Of a stretch of 64,000 nucleotides of DNA, positions 34,655-43,567 are shown piece after piece; within the stretch, counting starts at the first letter, position 1, and each line of letters starts with the position of its first letter. Location of the stretch: positions 1 to 64,000 of the forward strand of contig JAFXVR010000069.1 in the NCBI GenBank assembly GCA_017534885.1, in the 5' to 3' direction. The DNA is from Clostridia bacterium. Lineage in GTDB: Bacteria > Bacillota > Clostridia > Christensenellales > Aristaeellaceae. The position numbers and the translations under genes were made by a program. The notes under the pieces were generated by a model that saw only the letters and a list, made by a program, of their open reading frames with translations, was not told where the DNA came from and searched no databases.

Positions 34655-34705
34655 AAACATCCGCGACGTCAGCAGGATTCTGTGATCCTGACGTCGCGGA
34701 TGTTT
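34655..34705. repeat. Long inverted repeat in the 316 bp gap between the transpeptidase and cysE
   Basis: AAACATCCGCGACGTCAG at 34655-34672 is matched by its exact complement at 34688-34705; pairing continues inward with GGAT/ATCC after a 2-base bulge and leaves a short loop. TTTATCTTT follows on the plus strand, a weak T-run. It lies downstream of cysE and upstream of the transpeptidase promoter, so it may end cysE transcription. The rest of 34706-34827 shows nothing identifiable. Confidence 0.65.
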
Positions 34706-34827
34706 ATCTTTGGAGCGTATGTGATGCTGCCTGCGGAAGATTACCTCCGCGGCATCAGCATCCTATCAGCCGAGAATGAAGCCCAATTGGCCTGGGTGTG
34801 AACAGTCTGTGAAGCTTTAACGATCGT

Positions 34828-35514
34828 TCAGCGCCTGTTCTCCTCCTCCGCAGCCTGCTGGCCCGCGATTTCCCCGGGCGTCTCCGCCAGGGAGCCCTCG
34901 CCGAACTCTAAGGCGGAAAGGCGGCGCTCGATGCTGGTGAGCTTGGCGCTGAGCAGGTCGGGGATATCCAGCTGGTTCAGGTCATCCGACGGTCGCACCC
35001 TCGCGCCGTTGCGGCGAACCACCACGGCCGGCACACCGGCGGCGGTCACATTCTCCGGCAGATCGCGCAGCACCACGCTGCCGGCGGCAATGCGGGTGTT
35101 ATCGCCCACGGTGATGGGGCCCAGCAGCTTGGAGCCCGCGCCGATCAGCACGTTGTTGCCGATGGTCGGGTGGCGCTTGCCCGTGTCCTTGCCCGTGCCG
35201 CCGAGGGTTACCTGGTGGTAGATGGTGCAGTTCTCGCCGATTTCAGCAGTCTCGCCGATGACGATGCCCGAGCCGTGGTCGATGAACAGACCCGGACCGA
35301 TTTTTGCGCCGGGATGGATTTCGATGCCCGTGCGCCGCTTGCCCCTTTCCGACACCCAGCGCGCCAGAAAACGCCGCCCGTGCCGGTACAGCCAGTTGGC
35401 CAGACGGTGATTGACCAGTATTTTGAAGCCCGGATACAGCAGCATGACCTCAGCCAGCGTTCTGGCCGCGGGGTCTTTCCGCTGAATGTTCCGGGCGTCG
35501 TCCATCAGTCCCAA
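34828..35514 (-). CDS. cysE: Serine O-acetyltransferase
   Basis: Acetylates serine for cysteine synthesis. The 228-residue protein has a short N-terminal helical part and a left-handed beta-helix of hexapeptide repeats (about 65-160) with the signature GSGIVIGETAEIG, YHQVTLGGTGKD and GAGSKLLGP. The C-terminus past 175 is an acidic, Ala/Glu-rich tail. The start is TTG at 35514, 8 bases after GGAGG; ATG 35505 is an alternative with poor spacing. cysK is not in the window. Divergent from metA. Confidence 0.93.
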   Translation of the reverse strand: MGLMDDARNIQRKDPAARTLAEVMLLYPGFKILVNHRLANWLYRHGRRFLARWVSERGKRRTGIEIHPGAKIGPGLFIDHGSGIVIGETAEIGENCTIYHQVTLGGTGKDTGKRHPTIGNNVLIGAGSKLLGPITVGDNTRIAAGSVVLRDLPENVTAAGVPAVVVRRNGARVRPSDDLNQLDIPDLLSAKLTSIERRLSALEFGEGSLAETPGEIAGQQAAEEENRR

Positions 35515-35588
35515 GCCAAGTTCCTCCGTTGATCGCTTGTTTCGCTCCGCCCTGAGGCGGGTTCTGGCAGGATGCCGCCATGCCTGAA

Positions 35589-35617
35589 AGTATATCCGGA
35601 ATCGCGCCGCAAGTCAA
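35589..35617 (-). promoter_or_regulatory. Promoter of cysE
   Basis: TTGACT (35617-35612), 17 bases, TATACT (35594-35589) on the minus strand. The leader holds one small hairpin (CCGCC-TCAG-GGCGG); no T-box or SAM riboswitch is evident. Confidence 0.7.
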
Positions 35618-35744
35618 TCGTCCTGAACCGCTCAATGTTTGCCCTGCGCAGGAGTGCGCAGAAAAAACAATTTCCGGCAGGGTTTTCATCGGAAAGGGCG
35701 AATTGAACGTTGACACTCATGGGGTGTCCGAGGGAGGAAATGGA

Positions 35745-36680
35745 ATGCCCATCCGAATCAACGAACAGATGCCTGTGGTGAAACGCCTTGAAAAAGAAAA
35801 CATCTTTGTGATGGGGGAGCACAGAGCGGCTACCCAGGATATTCGTGAGCTTGAAATCGCTATCCTGAACCTGATGCCCAACAAGGAGGACACGGAATTC
35901 CAGCTGCTGCGGCTCCTGTCCAACACGCCGCTGCAGGTGCGGGTGACCTTCCTGCGGCTGGATTCCCACCAGTACAAGCACGTCTCCGAAGATTATCTGA
36001 GCCGTTTCTACAAGCCTTTTTCCGCCGTGACGGAGCGGCGCTTTGACGGCCTGATCATCACAGGCGCGCCGGTGGAGAACCTGCCCTTCCAGCAGGTTGA
36101 TTACTGGGAGGAGCTGACCGGGCTGATGGACTGGGCCAGGACGCACGTCACCTCCACTGTTTACATCTGCTGGGCGGCTCAGGCGGGGCTGTACTATCAT
36201 TACGGCATCGAAAAGCTGGCCCTGCCTTCGAAACTCTCCGGCATTTACCGGCACCGCATCCTTGTGCAGGATGAACCGCTGCTGCGGGGCTTCAACGACC
36301 GCTTTGACGCGCCGCACTCCCGCTATACCGGCGTGCGCACGGAGGATGTGCTCAAGGTGCCTGAGCTGACCCTCCTCAGCGATTCGGAGGCAGCTGGCGT
36401 GTATCTGGTGAAGGATAAGCATCGCCGCATCTTTGTCTGCGGGCATCCGGAGTACAGCCGCTCCACCCTGGCCAGAGAGTACCGGCGGGACATGGACAAG
36501 GGCATCGCGCCATCCATGCCCAACCGCTATTTTGAGGAGGACGACCCGACCCGCGCCCCGCGCTTCCAGTGGCGGGCCCACGCGCATCTGCTCTTCGGGA
36601 ACTGGCTGAACTACTATGTGTATCAGCTGACGCCCTACGATGTGGAGCGGATCGGCGACGAGGAGAGCATCACCCAGTAA
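35745..36680 (+). CDS. metA: Homoserine O-acetyltransferase of the MetA family
   Basis: Activates homoserine in methionine synthesis. The 311-residue protein is the MetA (glutaminase-fold) type, with catalytic Cys142 in YICWAAQAG, His234 in CGHPEYS and Glu236. Position 111 is Glu (ITGAPVE), as in the B. cereus enzyme shown to use acetyl-CoA; succinyl-CoA users such as E. coli have Gly there. I therefore call acetyl specificity. The start at 35745 follows AGGGAGG; an in-frame ATG at 35580 is unsupported. No promoter or SAM riboswitch was recognised in the 230 bases upstream. Confidence 0.94.
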   Translation: MPIRINEQMPVVKRLEKENIFVMGEHRAATQDIRELEIAILNLMPNKEDTEFQLLRLLSNTPLQVRVTFLRLDSHQYKHVSEDYLSRFYKPFSAVTERRFDGLIITGAPVENLPFQQVDYWEELTGLMDWARTHVTSTVYICWAAQAGLYYHYGIEKLALPSKLSGIYRHRILVQDEPLLRGFNDRFDAPHSRYTGVRTEDVLKVPELTLLSDSEAAGVYLVKDKHRRIFVCGHPEYSRSTLAREYRRDMDKGIAPSMPNRYFEEDDPTRAPRFQWRAHAHLLFGNWLNYYVYQLTPYDVERIGDEESITQ

Positions 36681-36690
36681 GCATCCATAA

Positions 36691-36739
36691 AAAAGCGCCT
36701 GTTCCCCCGATCAAATATCGGATTGGGACAGGCGCTTTT
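36691..36739. terminator. Bidirectional terminator between metA and the hydrolase
   Basis: AAAAGCGCCTGTTCCC (36691-36706) pairs with GGGACAGGCGCTTTT (36725-36739); A-run on one side and T-run on the other, between convergent genes. Confidence 0.88.
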
Positions 36740-36769
36740 CTGTTCTGTTCAGCCACCTTCAGCATCAGC

Positions 36770-37675
36770 CTATTCAGCCACATCCACCCCGCACTGCTTC
36801 AGGAAGGAGACCACGTACTCCCGGTAAGCTTCGGGAGCGGTGAAGATGGAGACCGCGTGGCCCGCGTCGGGGATCAGATGAATCTCGCTGAAGCCCTGGG
36901 TGGTCTCACGCATGCGCTGGCTGTGCAGGGGCGGGATGAAATCGTCGTCCGCGCCGTGCATGAAGAGCACAGGCACTTTGTTCCGCGTCAGACTGTCGAT
37001 GGGCCGCATCTGGCCATAGCTGTAACCGCAGCGAAGCTTGGCGCAGAGGGAGGCCAGGGGCAGCAGGAAGACGGGCAGACGCATGTTTTTCAGCCCGGCG
37101 GCCATCACGCTGCGGATCTCGCTGAAGCCGCAGTCCGCCACCACGAAATCGATCTCCGGGTGGAACTCCAGGCAGGCGATGGAGGTGGCCGCGCCGAGGG
37201 ATTCTCCGTGAATGCCCAGCGCCTTGAGCCCCGGATGCCTGGTCCGGGTGTCGTTGATGAGCTGATACAGATCCTGCCGCTCCCGGACGGAATAGGTGCA
37301 GAGCGACTCGGCATTCTCCCCATGACCGCGCAGATCATAGACCACCACATGGAAGCCCAGCTTCAGGTACATGCCGGCGTACTTCAGCGCGCCAAAACGG
37401 TTGTCGGTATAGCCGTGGGAGATGATCACATATCGACCGGCGTCAATGGGGTTTTTGATCAGCTGCGCGTGGAGCACATAGCCATCCTTGGCCTTGACGG
37501 TGTAATCCTCCTTGCTGGCTGCGTCATACCAGCCCAGGTCGTAGCGGCTCTCCTGCCACTGCCGGGCTTGGGGCAGGGTCTGGCGGCGGATGCGCAGGGA
37601 ATAGGATGCCAGTGTAAAGCCGAGGGCCAGCAGCAGGACGGCGAGAACGATGAGGATGATCACAGCGATTGGCAC
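36770..37675 (-). CDS. Membrane-anchored alpha/beta hydrolase
   Basis: A 301-residue serine hydrolase resembling YqkD/YfhR-type proteins. An N-terminal helix (about 3-25) anchors it with no cleavage site. The catalytic triad is visible: Ser159 in HGESLG, Asp245 in HGADDDF and His273 in DAGHAVS. The oxyanion region is SHGYTDN near 86. Natural substrate unknown, likely an ester or amide. Downstream is the shared terminator with metA. Confidence 0.88.
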   Translation of the reverse strand: MPIAVIILIVLAVLLLALGFTLASYSLRIRRQTLPQARQWQESRYDLGWYDAASKEDYTVKAKDGYVLHAQLIKNPIDAGRYVIISHGYTDNRFGALKYAGMYLKLGFHVVVYDLRGHGENAESLCTYSVRERQDLYQLINDTRTRHPGLKALGIHGESLGAATSIACLEFHPEIDFVVADCGFSEIRSVMAAGLKNMRLPVFLLPLASLCAKLRCGYSYGQMRPIDSLTRNKVPVLFMHGADDDFIPPLHSQRMRETTQGFSEIHLIPDAGHAVSIFTAPEAYREYVVSFLKQCGVDVAE

Positions 37676-37902
37676 AGAGAAGCCTCCTTTGGCTGGCAGC
37701 CCGCCTGCTTTTCCTTCCCGCAGGCGCGGCCGGATTGTTTCTGTACTGTATGATACCTGAAGCTGCAGGCTTTTGCAAGGGGGCTGTCAGCGTTGATTTG
37801 GATTGATCCGCATATGCTTCCGCAGGCAGGAAAAAAGACGTCGGCGGCGAATAGTCTTGAGAGATATGCTTGAGTACTGTCCGGAGGCGGGAGGGATTGC
37901 GC

Positions 37903-40164
37903 ATGCACGGGATCCGCAGGGCTTTCCTGGAACCGCAGCGGGAGTACGCGCCCTGGCCCTTCTGGTTCTGGAACGACCGCCTGGAGGATGAAGAACTGCT
38001 GCGCCAGATGGACGATTTCGCGGCGCACGGCGTCGGCGGGGTGGTCATTCATCCCCGCATGGGTCTGCCCGCGGACGAACCCTACCTGTCCCCGGCCTTC
38101 ATGGCGCATGTGGAGCGGGCGGTGCGTCACGCAGCGGACATCGGGCTGAACGTCATGCTCTACGATGAGGGCATGTATCCCTCCGGCTCGGCCCACGGGG
38201 AAGTGGTGCGGGAGAACCCGGCCTGGGCTTCCCGGGGACTCTTCCTGCGGGATGCGGGATCGCTGGCTGCTGATGAACGGCTGGTGGCGGAGGGCTGTAT
38301 CCGCGTGGAGAATGGCAGACTGGCCGGCTGGATGGACAGCTCAGCGGAGTGCCCGCCCGGCTGGCGGCGCGTCATGCTGGTGGACAGCCCGACTCATGGC
38401 ACCATCCGCGGTGTGCATCCCGGAGAGGACGACGGCGAGCCGAACGCGCCGCCTTCGGCTGATCTGCTCAATCCCGAGGCGGTGGAGGCCTTCATCCGCT
38501 ATACGCACGAAATCTACTATGCGGCCTTGTCTCCCTGGTTTGGCAAGGTGATCCGGGCCTTTTTCACGGATGAGCCGAACATCGTGGGCCGCAACGCGCC
38601 GACTGACTGCCTCCCATGGACGGAGGGCTTCCTTTCGGAGTACGGCCTGCAGCCCCGGGAACTGGCTTCCACGCTGGTGAACCGGGAGCGGTCAGCCGAA
38701 TTTGAGGACGCGGTGAACCGACGGCTGAACCACACCTATTACGCGAAGCTTGCCGCCTGGTGCGAAGCACACGGTGTTGCCCTGACCGGCCATCCCGCCG
38801 CCAGCGGAGACCTCACGTCCGAGAAGCACTTTACCTGGCCCGGGCAGGACCTGGTGTGGCGCACCCTTTCCCCGGAAAACAACCTGAGCGCGCCGGACAG
38901 CGTGCAGGGGCGCTGCGCGGCTTCCGCGGCACTGCTGGCAGGGAGGGAGCGGGTGGCCGACGAGTGCTTCGGCTGCTGCGGCCCTCAGACCAGCCAGTGG
39001 GGCCTGACCATGGACAACCTGAAGTGGTACACGGACTGGCTGCTGGTGCGCGGCGTCAATCTGCTGGTGCCACACGCTTTCTTCTATTCCATCAGGGAGG
39101 AGCGGGCCGGGGAACGTCCGCCGGATGTCGGCCCGAACAACACCCTCTGGCCATTCTGGAAAAGCTGGGCGGATTACTGCGCCAGGCTTTGCGCGGTGAG
39201 CGCCTTGGGCAAAGAGGAAGCGGCTGTGGGCATCGTGACCGACGGCTGCCGCCTGCCCCTGCGGGAAGCGGAAACCCTGCTGACGCATCAGACGCCCTTT
39301 GTATATCTTGCGCCAGAACACCTGACGGAAGCGGAGATCGACGGGGAAAGGGCGCTGCGCATCGGCGGAGCCTGCCTGAAAGCGCTGATCCTGCCCGCGG
39401 AAGTCAGCCTGAACAGACCCGCCGCTGAAAAACTGGCGGCCTTCCTGCGGGCGGGCGGACAGCTCCTCAGCGCGGAAACTGCCGCTGAACGATTCGCAGC
39501 CCTCCGCGCTGAACCCGCCTGTCCCGACCTGCGCGTGCTGCCCCTGACGGCAGGGGAGGAGCGCTTCTTCCTGCTGACCAACGAAGGGGAAGAAGCGATT
39601 CACGCGCTTATCAGCCTGCCGGTCAGCGGACAGACCGAGGCCTGGAACGCCTGGAGCGGGGAGATCAGCCAAATCAGAACGGAGCAGGGCAGCTTCTGGC
39701 TGAGCCTTGGACGGCGGGAAAGTCTGCTGGTGCACGTCGATCCGGATCAGCCGGAAACGGCTCCGAGCAAAGAGATGGCGGAGACCGAGCTGCGGGTGAA
39801 ACGCCCCTGGGTGCTGCACCGGCCGGACGGCGGCACACAGTATCTTGCACCCGGCCCGGATGGCCGCCTGCCGGACTGGACAGCGCTGGACGGGCTGGCG
39901 CGATACTCCGGGCCCATCACCTATGAGACCGTGCTGACCCTGACAGAGCCCCTGCCCGATGTCCTTGACCTGGGAGAAGCGCGGGAATACGTCCGGCTCT
40001 GGGTCAACGGGAAAGACGCCGGCGAGCGGCTGTGGGGGCCCTGGCGCTTCCGCGTGAAAGGACTGCTGAGAAAGGGCGTCAACCACCTGCGCGCTGAGGT
40101 GACCAACACCCCCGCCAACCGGGTGGATCAAGTGTTTCTGCCCTCAGGGCTGATCGGCGGCTGA
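37903..40164 (+). CDS. GH106-like glycoside hydrolase (putative alpha-L-rhamnosidase type)
   Basis: A 753-residue cytoplasmic protein. The start PFWFWNDRLEDEELLRQ (about 17-33), the HPRMGL and YDEGMYPSG segments and a TDEPNIVGR motif (near 215) resemble the TIM-barrel region of GH106-type enzymes, which act on alpha-L-rhamnosides. The C-terminal 150 residues look like a galactose-binding-type jelly roll (YVRLWVNGKDAGERLWGPWRF). Family assignment is by pattern memory and is moderate; substrate is unknown. GGGAGG precedes the ATG at 37903. It appears to stand alone, followed 60 bases on by pepC. Confidence 0.7.
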   Translation: MHGIRRAFLEPQREYAPWPFWFWNDRLEDEELLRQMDDFAAHGVGGVVIHPRMGLPADEPYLSPAFMAHVERAVRHAADIGLNVMLYDEGMYPSGSAHGEVVRENPAWASRGLFLRDAGSLAADERLVAEGCIRVENGRLAGWMDSSAECPPGWRRVMLVDSPTHGTIRGVHPGEDDGEPNAPPSADLLNPEAVEAFIRYTHEIYYAALSPWFGKVIRAFFTDEPNIVGRNAPTDCLPWTEGFLSEYGLQPRELASTLVNRERSAEFEDAVNRRLNHTYYAKLAAWCEAHGVALTGHPAASGDLTSEKHFTWPGQDLVWRTLSPENNLSAPDSVQGRCAASAALLAGRERVADECFGCCGPQTSQWGLTMDNLKWYTDWLLVRGVNLLVPHAFFYSIREERAGERPPDVGPNNTLWPFWKSWADYCARLCAVSALGKEEAAVGIVTDGCRLPLREAETLLTHQTPFVYLAPEHLTEAEIDGERALRIGGACLKALILPAEVSLNRPAAEKLAAFLRAGGQLLSAETAAERFAALRAEPACPDLRVLPLTAGEERFFLLTNEGEEAIHALISLPVSGQTEAWNAWSGEISQIRTEQGSFWLSLGRRESLLVHVDPDQPETAPSKEMAETELRVKRPWVLHRPDGGTQYLAPGPDGRLPDWTALDGLARYSGPITYETVLTLTEPLPDVLDLGEAREYVRLWVNGKDAGERLWGPWRFRVKGLLRKGVNHLRAEVTNTPANRVDQVFLPSGLIGG

Positions 40165-40223
40165 GACAGGCAGATCAACGATAACATGAACACAATTCCA
40201 TCATATCAAGGAGGAGATTTACC

Positions 40224-41555
40224 ATGGAAAAACAGATCACTGCGGCGCAGCTTGCGGACTGGACAAAGGCTTATCAGGCCAGCCGGGAACGGCAGATGGC
40301 CGCGCTGGCCCTGAGCAAGGCTGAGCTGAACAGCGTCGCCTTCTCCCAGGAGCGGGCCAATGCCATGCATCGGCGCTTCTCCCTCGAGGTGCCGACCATG
40401 GAAGTGACGGATCAGCAGCATTCCGGGCGCTGCTGGCTGTTCGCGGCCACCAACGTGCTGCGGGAGTGCATCGGCAAGCAGCTGAACATTGAGGGCTTTG
40501 AGCTCTCCCAGAGTTATCTCGCTTTCTGGGATAAGTTTGAGCGCTGCAATTACTTCCTGGAGGCCATGCTGGACACGGCAAACCAGCCCGAGGACGACCG
40601 CACTGTCAGCTTTGTGCTGCAGACCGGCGTACACGACGGCGGCCAGTGGGATATGTTTGCCGCGATCGTGGAGAAGTATGGCATCGTTCCCAAGGACGCC
40701 TATGACGAGACCTATCAGTCCAGCCACACCGGCTACATGAATTATACCCTCAACCGGGCGCTGAAGACCGCCGCGGCCCGCCTGCGCAAGGCCATGCGCA
40801 ATGGCATGACCCGGGAAGAGGCGGAGAAGGAAAAAGATAAGGTGCTGGGCGACATCTACCAGTTCCTCTGCTCCTGCTACGGCGTTCCGCCCACGTCCTT
40901 TGACTTCGAGTACTATGACAAGGACAAGAAGTATCACGCGGAGCGCGGCCTGACGCCCCGTACCTTCGCGGACAAGTATGTGAAGGAATTGCTGGACAGC
41001 ACGGTTTCCGTGATTCACGCGCCGACAAAGGACAAGCCCTGTCACAAGACCTACACCATCCGGCTGCTGGGCAATGTGGTGGGAGGCCGCACCGTGAAGC
41101 ATCTCAATCTGACCATGGATGAGCTGAAGCAGGCGGTGATCCGCCAGCTGGAGGCGGGCAAGGTGGTCTGGTTCGGCTCTGACGTGGGGCACGACGGCGA
41201 GCGCAAGCTGGGCCTGTGGGATGACCAGAGCTTCAATCTGGAGCTGCTGACGGGTCTCGACCTGGAAATCAGCAAGGAGGACGCCCTGGATTACGGTTTT
41301 GCGGCCATGAACCACGCCATGTGCCTGACCGGTGTCAACCTGGCGGACGGCAAGCCCACCCGCTGGAAGATCGAGAACTCCTGGGGCGACAAGAGCGGCG
41401 AGAAGGGATACTATATCTGCTCGGACAGCTGGTTCGACCGGTATGTGTTCCAGGCCGCCATCGAGCGGGAATACCTGGGCGACCTGGCCGCTCTCTACGA
41501 TCAGGAGCCCGCTGTGCTGGAGCCCTGGGATCCCATGGGCACCCTGGCTGACTGA
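40224..41555 (+). CDS. pepC: Aminopeptidase C (bleomycin hydrolase family)
   Basis: Cytosolic cysteine aminopeptidase of family C1B that trims peptides; normally a hexamer with its C-terminus in the active site. The 443-residue length is typical. Catalytic residues are visible: Gln64/65 and Cys70 in QQHSGRCWLF, His near 363 in AMNHAMCLTG and Asn near 384 in ENSWGD. GGAGGAG precedes the ATG. It ends next to a hairpin shared with the convergent HU gene. Confidence 0.96.
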   Translation: MEKQITAAQLADWTKAYQASRERQMAALALSKAELNSVAFSQERANAMHRRFSLEVPTMEVTDQQHSGRCWLFAATNVLRECIGKQLNIEGFELSQSYLAFWDKFERCNYFLEAMLDTANQPEDDRTVSFVLQTGVHDGGQWDMFAAIVEKYGIVPKDAYDETYQSSHTGYMNYTLNRALKTAAARLRKAMRNGMTREEAEKEKDKVLGDIYQFLCSCYGVPPTSFDFEYYDKDKKYHAERGLTPRTFADKYVKELLDSTVSVIHAPTKDKPCHKTYTIRLLGNVVGGRTVKHLNLTMDELKQAVIRQLEAGKVVWFGSDVGHDGERKLGLWDDQSFNLELLTGLDLEISKEDALDYGFAAMNHAMCLTGVNLADGKPTRWKIENSWGDKSGEKGYYICSDSWFDRYVFQAAIEREYLGDLAALYDQEPAVLEPWDPMGTLAD

Positions 41556-41565
41556 GGCATATCAA

Positions 41566-41595
41566 AAGCGCCGCTGATGAAAACCAGCGGCGCTT
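41566..41595. terminator. Hairpin between pepC and the HU gene
   Basis: AAGCGCCGCTG (41566-41576) pairs with CAGCGGCGCTT (41585-41595). On the minus strand TTTT follows, so it best serves the HU transcript; weaker for pepC. Confidence 0.8.
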
Positions 41596-41613
41596 CCAGA
41601 AGGATCTTCAGCC

Positions 41614-41886
41614 TTACTTGATGGCGTCCTTCATGCCCTTGCCGGGCTTGAAGGCAGGGGCCTTGTGAGCAGCCACCTGAATCTTCTCGCCGGTGCGGGG
41701 ATTGCGGGCCACGCGGGCCGTCTTCTTGCGCACCTCAAAGGTGCCGAAGCCCGGGATGACCACCTTGCCCTCGGCCGCGATGCCCTCGATGATGGCATCC
41801 AGCGTCGCGTCCACTACCTTGGCGGCTTCCGTCTTGGTGATCGCAGCCTTGGAGGATACAGTTTCAACCAGTTCGCGCTTATTCAT
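41614..41886 (-). CDS. hup: HU family DNA-binding protein
   Basis: A 90-residue histone-like protein that bends DNA non-specifically. MNKRELVETVS start, GFGTFEVRKKTAR near 46 and the arm motif RNPRTGEKI near 61 are all present. The start at 41886 follows AAGGAGG. A longer in-frame extension upstream covers the promoter and is not coding. Two promoters are visible upstream, consistent with high and growth-dependent expression. Confidence 0.97.
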   Translation of the reverse strand: MNKRELVETVSSKAAITKTEAAKVVDATLDAIIEGIAAEGKVVIPGFGTFEVRKKTARVARNPRTGEKIQVAAHKAPAFKPGKGMKDAIK

Positions 41887-41920
41887 CACGCAAACCTCCT
41901 TTCTCAATTTGGCTGAGGTC

Positions 41921-41950
41921 ATTATAGCACAGCCTGTTTGGCCTTGTAAA
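41921..41950 (-). promoter_or_regulatory. HU gene proximal promoter
   Basis: TTTACA (41950-41945), 18 bases, TATAAT (41926-41921) on the minus strand, 35 bases before the ATG. Confidence 0.7.
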
Positions 41951-42028
41951 GACCAAAATGCCAAAAACGTCAATGAATTCGCAGGTTTGAGGGCTTTCTG
42001 CGGAAAAAGGCGGTCTGAAATCGACCAT

Positions 42029-42057
42029 ATTTTACAAATACATTTCGGTTTTGTCAA
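42029..42057 (-). promoter_or_regulatory. HU gene distal promoter
   Basis: TTGACA (42057-42052), 17 bases, TAAAAT (42034-42029) on the minus strand, giving a leader of about 135 bases. Confidence 0.6.
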
Positions 42058-42144
42058 GTTTGTGTTGCCGCTGTTGATAGATCAGCACAGCAGCGGGCTC
42101 AGATCATCCGTACTTCCCACGATACCAAACTATGGAGGCCAGCT

Positions 42145-43527
42145 TTGAGTCAGCGCCAGTCAGCCACCCGGGATATGACCAGCGGTTCCATCGTCAGGCA
42201 GATCATTGCCTTCTCGCTGCCGCTGATGTTTGGCAACATCTTTCAGATGCTGTACAACACCGTGGATACCTATGTGGTGGGGAACTATGTCAGCACCCAG
42301 GCTCTGGCCGCCGTGGGTTCCACCACCATGATTGTCAACATGCTGGTGTTCTTCTTCAACGGCTTTTCGGTGGGCGCGGGCGTTGTGATTGCCCGGCATT
42401 TCGGGGCGAAAGATATGCAGCAGCTGCATACGGCTGTGGAAACCACCATGGCGGTCACCTTCCTGATGTGCGCGGTGTTCACCTTTGTGGGCATGGCGGG
42501 TGTCCGGCCGATGCTGCGCATGATGTCCACCCCCGAGGACGTGATGGATGACGCCACTTCCTACCTGACGACCTACTTCATGGGCATTTCCGGCCTGCTG
42601 GTCTACAACATGGGCAGCGGCGTGCTGCGGGCGGTGGGGGACACCAGGCGGCCTCTGTTCTTCCTGGTGCTCACCAGCGTGCTGAACATCATCCTGGATC
42701 TGTTCTTCGTGATCACACTGCACATGGGCATCGCGGGCGTGGCCTGGGCCACCGTCATCAGCCAGCTGATCTCGGCGGTGCTCACACTGGCTCTGCTGAC
42801 GCGCTCTACGGACATCTACCGCCTGACATGGAAGGACCTGCGCGTGGACATGTGCGTATTGCGGGATATGATGCGGGTAGGCCTGCCGGCGGGCATTCAG
42901 AGCGTCATCACCGCTTTCTCCAACGTGTTTGTGCAAAGCTACATCAACTATTTCGGCTCTGCCTGCATGGCGGGCTGGAGCGTGTACAACAAGCTGGATT
43001 CCTACATCATGCTGCCCATGCAGTCCACCGCCATGGCCGCCACCACCTTTGTCAGCCAGAACATCGGCGCGGGGAAGCTGATGCGGGTCAAGCAGGGCGT
43101 CGCGGTCAGCGTCAGCCTGTCTGTAGCCGTGACGGGCGTTATCGCCCTGTGCCTCTTCCTGTTTGCGGAACCGGCTGTGGGGCTCTTCACAGACGACCCG
43201 GCGGTCATTGCCTTCGGTGCGCTCTTCATGCACTGCAACGTGTTCTTCCTGCTGGCCAACTGCGTCAACCATACGCTGGCAGGCGCGCTGCGCGGCATGG
43301 GCGATTCCCGCGGGCCCATGATTGTCATGCTCTCGTGCTTTGTGGGCCTTCGGCAGGTGTATCTCTTTGTGCTGACAAGGTTTATCGCCAACGCCCCCAT
43401 GCTGGTGGGTCTGGGCTATCCGGTGGGCTGGGTCACCTGCTGCATCGCTGAGCTGACCTACTTCGCGCTGAAATGGGGCAAGGATCTGAAGAAAGCTGAG
43501 ATCGCTCCGGCTGAAGAAAGCGCCTGA
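42145..43527 (+). CDS. MATE family efflux transporter
   Basis: A 460-residue, twelve-helix multidrug and toxin extrusion transporter coupled to Na+ or H+. The two MATE halves are visible, with ALPLMFGNIFQMLYNTVDTYVVG-like first helices (near 20-45) and the repeat starting GLPAGIQSVITAFSNVF near 248. Substrate unknown. The start is TTG at 42145, six bases after GGAGG; no in-frame ATG has a comparable site. Confidence 0.94.
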   Translation: MSQRQSATRDMTSGSIVRQIIAFSLPLMFGNIFQMLYNTVDTYVVGNYVSTQALAAVGSTTMIVNMLVFFFNGFSVGAGVVIARHFGAKDMQQLHTAVETTMAVTFLMCAVFTFVGMAGVRPMLRMMSTPEDVMDDATSYLTTYFMGISGLLVYNMGSGVLRAVGDTRRPLFFLVLTSVLNIILDLFFVITLHMGIAGVAWATVISQLISAVLTLALLTRSTDIYRLTWKDLRVDMCVLRDMMRVGLPAGIQSVITAFSNVFVQSYINYFGSACMAGWSVYNKLDSYIMLPMQSTAMAATTFVSQNIGAGKLMRVKQGVAVSVSLSVAVTGVIALCLFLFAEPAVGLFTDDPAVIAFGALFMHCNVFFLLANCVNHTLAGALRGMGDSRGPMIVMLSCFVGLRQVYLFVLTRFIANAPMLVGLGYPVGWVTCCIAELTYFALKWGKDLKKAEIAPAEESA

Positions 43528-43567
43528 GCGGCCGGCAACCAATCATATTTGAACAGGAGGCCTATCA

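Noticed and set aside
35515..35744. Possible SAM riboswitch or T-box between cysE and metA
   Set aside because: Only short hairpins are present and none of the conserved cores could be found by eye.
40224..43527. Other frames inside pepC and the MATE gene
   Set aside because: All overlap certain genes and lack start signals.
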